Shown: positions 7,428 to 9,683 of the stretch, piece after piece
How positions within the stretch are numbered: the first letter of the stretch is position 1
Layout: every line of letters starts with the position of its first letter
Assembly (NCBI GenBank): GCA_008501835.1
Contig: QQUB01000435.1
Location: 1 to 9,683, forward strand
Source: Bacteroidota bacterium
Lineage (GTDB): Bacteria > Bacteroidota > Bacteroidia > Chitinophagales > Saprospiraceae
Length of the DNA stretch: 9,683 bases
Reading direction: 5' to 3'
Program-made: the position numbers and the translations under genes
The notes under the pieces: generated by a model
Told to the model about the DNA's origin: nothing
The model's database searches: none
The model's input: the letters and a program-made list of their open reading frames with translations, nothing else

Positions 7428-7428
7428 C

Positions 7429-8703
7429 TCACTCCCCTTCCCGCTGCGGTGTTTGATAATTCAAATTCAATAAAAGGAAAAACAGGTAGAACGCGATGCC
7501 GATAGAATTCTCAATCGTATTCTCCACCATGAATGACAGAAAAACAATAATATTAAAACTCAGAAACATCGTATTGCGATAAGCCTTTTTATAAAACAAA
7601 GGAAAGAAAAAGGCGAAAAGGAAAAGTGCCAATCCAACAACTCCCGTCCCGGCATAGACAGACACCAGTTGATTGTGAGGCATTTTAGGTTCGATTTCCG
7701 GGAATTTCTCAGCATAACGAACTTTTACTTCCTGTCTCAGATTTCCGGCTCCGGTCCCGAAAACAGGGTGCTCATTTCCAATATTTAGCCCCATTTTTAT
7801 GGACATCACCCTGGCCCCGTCTGAATAATCACTTTTAGAAAGATCGTGTTTTCTTACCCATCGATCATAAAGACTGTAATCTACCTTGGCCTTAAAACTT
7901 GGAATGGTATAATAGGCAATCAAGGGTACCGCCGCCATCAACGCTATGAGTAATAATCCAGTCAAATAACGCTTGGATACCCAGGTTTTTTGCAAAATAA
8001 GGATGCCAGCCGTAATGTAAAATGCTGCCAAACCACTTCTCACGGATAGCAAATGCAAAAACAGAAAAAGAATGCCCGAAACACCCAGCATCACTGGAGT
8101 CTCCCATGCATACTTGAGCACAAACTTCTTCCGGTACAGAAAAAATGCTGCAATGATGCTATATGCCAGCAAAAGACTGAAACGGATGTGGTTACGGGGA
8201 GTAGGCATAGGCTGCCCCTGGTGCATCAATTTATTGATCTCTTCAAAATTGACCAGATAATTTAACCCGATTCCCAGACACGTAAAAAACAGAATTCCTA
8301 CAAAAACATATAAGATGCCCTTAAATGCCCGATCAGAAAATGGAGGTAAAGCTGCAAAAGCAAAGGGAAAAAGCAGAAAAGCGATTTTCAAACGAATACG
8401 CTCTCCCCAATAATCCCAGTTACCTGGCTCAGTGATCACCCCACTCAGGAGCACAATAAAAAACATGAGAGAAATGACCAGATACGCTTTATCGGAAAGA
8501 TAGGAACGAATGTGCCTCAAAAGATCAGGATGAAAAACCGGCATCCACCCTTTCAGTGAAAAAACCGCCAGCACACCAATCCCGATCATAGCCACGGACA
8601 ATAAAAATGGAGAGAACACCATACCCAGTATTACAAACCAGCTCAAAAACACGGCCAAATCCTGTGTTTTGATCTTTTTTATCTTGTCCGTCAGCTTTTC
8701 CAC
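7429..8703 (-). CDS. O-antigen ligase / Wzy-type polymerase family membrane protein
   Basis: This polytopic inner-membrane protein of 424 residues has about ten to twelve hydrophobic segments. It carries the Wzy_C-type signature of enzymes that join or polymerise polysaccharide on undecaprenyl carriers in the periplasm. Seen features are SVRSG (220-224, matching the common SRSG motif), a large periplasmic loop at about 267-345 with GARVMSIKMGLNIGNEHPVFGTGAGN (split here as Arg298 and HPVFGTGAGN at 312-321), and the conserved His343 in PHNQLVSVYAGTGVVGL. The family covers O-antigen ligases (WaaL), Wzy polymerases and some glycosyltransferases that modify proteins, and sequence alone does not separate these. 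No other polysaccharide genes are nearby. The start is GTG at 8701-8703; no in-frame ATG lies upstream, and the next Met (residue 28) would remove part of the first membrane segment. The gene is transcribed divergently from pheS and convergently with the rhomboid gene. Stop is TGA. Confidence 0.88.
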   Translation of the reverse strand: MEKLTDKIKKIKTQDLAVFLSWFVILGMVFSPFLLSVAMIGIGVLAVFSLKGWMPVFHPDLLRHIRSYLSDKAYLVISLMFFIVLLSGVITEPGNWDYWGERIRLKIAFLLFPFAFAALPPFSDRAFKGILYVFVGILFFTCLGIGLNYLVNFEEINKLMHQGQPMPTPRNHIRFSLLLAYSIIAAFFLYRKKFVLKYAWETPVMLGVSGILFLFLHLLSVRSGLAAFYITAGILILQKTWVSKRYLTGLLLIALMAAVPLIAYYTIPSFKAKVDYSLYDRWVRKHDLSKSDYSDGARVMSIKMGLNIGNEHPVFGTGAGNLRQEVKVRYAEKFPEIEPKMPHNQLVSVYAGTGVVGLALFLFAFFFPLFYKKAYRNTMFLSFNIIVFLSFMVENTIENSIGIAFYLFFLLLNLNYQTPQREGE

Positions 8704-8764
8704 AACATCAAAACGAAGGACTTGATTTGGTATTGTTTGAGGTGGTTTGATATTAGTAGGCAGA

Positions 8765-8772
8765 CAAAATTA
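8765..8772 (-). promoter_or_regulatory. -7 promoter box for the ligase gene
   Basis: The minus strand reads TAATTTTG, an exact match to the Bacteroidota TAnnTTTG box. It would start transcription near 8758 and give a leader of about 55 bases before the GTG start. The expected TTTG at about 19 bases upstream is not evident; a TTG lies about 25 bases upstream, which is slightly too far. The box position just upstream of a divergently transcribed gene supports the call. Confidence 0.42.
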
Positions 8773-8805
8773 GTTTTATTGAAAAGTTATAATATCACAA
8801 ATTAT

Positions 8806-8966
8806 TTAACCACAGGGAACAGAGATAATTTAACCGCAAGGACGCCAGGAAGCGCGAAGTTCGCTAAGACAACTTGAACAAATCAAGCCTTCAAACAAAA
8901 TCAACAACATTAAACAGTTAATCTGCGAGCCAGAACCGATAACCAGCAACCGGCAACCAGTAAACC
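8806..8966 (+). repeat. Dispersed intergenic element, copy B (upstream of pheS)
   Basis: This is the second copy of the element at 541-754, here on the plus strand. Matching blocks occur in the same order: TTAACCACAG (8806-8815), AGATAATTTAACCG (8823-8836), AAGG-rich segment (8838-8855), CTTGA-n5-TCAAG (8873-8887), CAACAACATTAAAC (8902-8915), GCGAGCC (8925-8931), and GCAACCAGTAAACC (8953-8966). The first part also resembles a common bacterial spacer sequence rich in ACCACAG and ACCGCAAGGACGC. It ends about 33 bases before the pheS promoter region. Confidence 0.65.
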
Positions 8967-8968
8967 AG
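8933..8968. repeat. Degenerate AACCAGC micro-repeat
   Basis: Units AACCGAT, AACCAGC, AACCGGC, AACCAGT and AAACCAGC follow one another with 6-8 base spacing. This is an imperfect short tandem repeat at the end of copy B, with no visible function. Confidence 0.5.
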
Positions 8969-8998
8969 CATCACTTTTCCGCAAAAGGAACCAACAGA

Positions 8999-9031
8999 TT
9001 TTAGGTAAAAACCAATAATACCTTACCTTTG
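8999..9031 (+). promoter_or_regulatory. pheS promoter
   Basis: TACCTTTG at 9024-9031 is an exact and very typical Bacteroidota -7 box (TAnnTTTG). About 20 bases upstream, TTTTAGG (8999-9005) sits where the TTTG -33 box is expected and differs by the A before G. Transcription would start near 9037-9040, giving a leader of about 65 bases before the ATG at 9104. Confidence 0.6.
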
Positions 9032-9040
9032 CGTAATTAT

Positions 9041-9070
9041 TTTTTCGGATCTGGTGTTATATCCGAAAAA
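9041..9070 (+). promoter_or_regulatory. Leader hairpin / operator-like inverted repeat before pheS
   Basis: TTTTTCGGAT (9041-9050) and ATCCGAAAAA (9061-9070) are perfect reverse complements around a 10-base loop CTGGTGTTAT. TAAT (9034-9037) and ATTA (9072-9075) can extend the stem across a small internal loop. It sits just after the predicted transcript start and 33 bases before the pheS ATG. There is no T-run after the stem, so it is not a standard terminator. It could be an RNA structure influencing pheS expression or a DNA binding site; neither is shown. Confidence 0.5.
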
Positions 9071-9103
9071 GATTAAAAGACAACTACGGAAATTTTAAGC
9101 GTA

Positions 9104-9547
9104 ATGGCGACAGAAGCATTTGAAAAGATCAAAAAAATAATTGACGAGATCAAGGATTCAGCCCCAAAATCGGCTGAAGAACTGGAGCAATTCAGGAGAA
9201 CATACCTGGGTTCCAAGAATATATTGAAAGGCTTGATGGGCGAGATCCGCAACATCCCTAATGAATTAAAAAGGGATTTTGGACAACTTATCAATGAAGC
9301 AAAAACCACCGCGGAAGCTACCTTTAAAAACCTGCAGATCAAAATGGAATCTGCAGCAGAAGAAGCAGGTGCCGGCAACATCGACCTGACCGCTCCGGGA
9401 GAGCCATTGCCTTTGGGCTCACGTCATCCTATTGCCATTACCATGAACCGTATTATCAACATTTTTGAACGTATCGGATTCGTGGTTGCGGAAGAAAGAG
9501 AAATCGAGGATGACTGGCACAACTTTACGGCCATGAATACCCCTTAA
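9104..9547 (+). CDS. pheS: Phenylalanyl-tRNA synthetase alpha subunit, N-terminal part ending at an in-frame TAA
   Basis: PheS pairs with PheT to charge tRNA-Phe with phenylalanine in the cytosol. The 147 residues here cover the N-terminal coiled coil that contacts tRNA (about 1-95, with RRTYLGSKNILKGLMGEIRN and GQLINEAK). They also cover the beginning of the class II catalytic domain (GSRHPIAITMNRI at 105-117 and REIEDDWHNFTAMNTP at 132-147). Complete PheS is about 340 residues, so the TAA at 9545-9547 truncates it by more than half and removes all of the active site. The same frame continues with PheS sequence, so this is the 5' portion of an interrupted gene. Most PheS have EGPEIE where this has EEREIE. 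The ATG at 9104 has no SD site, follows a strong promoter, and starts at the usual PheS N-terminus. TAA is used as a genuine stop by three other genes here, so code reassignment is unlikely. Confidence 0.9.
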   Translation: MATEAFEKIKKIIDEIKDSAPKSAEELEQFRRTYLGSKNILKGLMGEIRNIPNELKRDFGQLINEAKTTAEATFKNLQIKMESAAEEAGAGNIDLTAPGEPLPLGSRHPIAITMNRIINIFERIGFVVAEEREIEDDWHNFTAMNTP

Positions 9548-9683
9548 GACCACACGGCAAGAGATATGCAAGATACATTCGATCAGAGGAATTACCCTTC
9601 CATGCTTTTGCGCACGGATACCTCTTCCGCTCAGGCACGTGTTATGACTTCACAAAAGCCTCCGATCAGGATCATTGCGCCTG
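9548..9683 (+). pseudogene. pheS: pheS continuation after the in-frame stop (runs off the window)
   Basis: After the TAA, the same reading frame stays open for 45 codons to the window end and reads as PheS motif 2 and its surroundings: DHTARDMQDTF, then SMLLRTDTSSAQARVMTSQK and PPIRIIAP. No frameshift is needed to join it to the upstream part. The conserved PheS motif LLRTHTS has Asp instead of His here (GAT; His would be CAT or CAC). That His lies in the phenylalanine-binding pocket in the Thermus enzyme as I recall. The two changes could reflect gene decay, or sequencing error in both places. The rest of the gene lies outside the window. It is typed as a pseudogene only because of the stop; the gene may be intact in the organism. 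Confidence 0.7.

Larger units (their letters stand above)
7158..7428. repeat. Hairpin-rich convergent spacer, REP-like
   Basis: No gene is seen in these 271 bases between two converging genes. It holds a cluster of inverted repeats: AGGCCT-GA-AGGCCT (7172-7185), CACCG/CGGTG with inner CCT/AGG and one mismatch (7206-7225), TGGC/GCCA (7282-7294), and GCCCC/GGGGC with inner paired segments (7324-7346). AGGCT-TTC-AGGCT is a direct repeat at 7347-7359. The density suggests repetitive extragenic palindromic material, possibly of REP-transposase origin. No transposase or target duplication is visible, so the origin is an inference. Confidence 0.5.
8704..9103. other. Divergent spacer between ligase and pheS
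   Basis: No protein gene is credible in these 400 bases. From left to right it contains a short leader with ATCAAACC-like repeats before the ligase GTG (8704-8757, minus), a ligase promoter box (8765-8772), repeat copy B (8806-8966), an AACCAGC micro-repeat (8933-8968), the pheS promoter (8999-9031), and a pheS leader hairpin (9041-9070). Confidence 0.6.

Noticed and set aside
9030..9103. T-box or classical Phe leader-peptide attenuator before pheS
   Set aside because: There is no T-box sequence, no terminator with a T-run, and only one Phe codon in the possible short frame.
9545..9547. TAA reassigned to an amino acid
   Set aside because: TAA ends kynA, HAAO and the 850-residue gene at their natural lengths, so it is a working stop in this genome.
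9530..9560. Frameshift as the cause of pheS truncation
   Set aside because: The downstream PheS sequence is in the same frame as the upstream part; a substitution explains the stop.

Overview
The window looks like a chromosomal segment of a member of the Bacteroidota. Supporting signs are two secreted proteins with type IX secretion (T9SS) C-terminal sorting domains, Bacteroidota-type -7 promoter boxes (TAnnTTTG) upstream of pheS and of a ligase-like gene, few Shine-Dalgarno sites, and spacers rich in degenerate repeats. The class cannot be fixed from this stretch. A Saprospiria-like lineage is a guess from the style of the intergenic repeats and was not tested.

Layout. Positions 7-1910 (minus) hold two kynurenine-pathway enzymes: tryptophan 2,3-dioxygenase (kynA, 816-1910), then 3-hydroxyanthranilate 3,4-dioxygenase (7-525), separated by a 290-bp spacer filled with repeat material. 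Positions 2102-7157 (plus) hold two large T9SS cargo proteins, a beta-propeller-like protein (2102-3775) and a glycine-rich/Ig/PKD surface protein (3929-6481). A rhomboid intramembrane protease follows only 10 bp later (6492-7157). A 271-bp hairpin-rich convergent spacer leads to a minus-strand O-antigen ligase/polymerase-like membrane protein (7429-8703, GTG start). A 400-bp divergent spacer holds promoters for both flanking genes, a repeat element and a leader hairpin. It leads to pheS (phenylalanyl-tRNA synthetase alpha subunit, from 9104), which runs off the window end.

How the genes relate. The two dioxygenases are the first and last dedicated steps of the tryptophan-to-quinolinate route (NAD synthesis or tryptophan breakdown); the intermediate enzymes are not here. 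The two T9SS cargos, the rhomboid and the ligase are all envelope-related, but only the PKD protein/rhomboid pair looks co-transcribed.

Most notable points: (1) pheS carries an in-frame TAA at 9545-9547 in the middle of its catalytic core, yet the same frame continues afterwards with unmistakable PheS sequence that also has Asp in place of the near-invariant His of the LRTHTS motif. (2) Two diverged copies of one ~160-215 bp non-coding element lie 8 kb apart in inverted orientation, each immediately upstream of a gene in the same relative orientation. (3) A perfect 10-bp inverted repeat lies in the predicted pheS 5' leader. I see no clearly new multi-gene system; the most system-like item is the surface protein/rhomboid pair.
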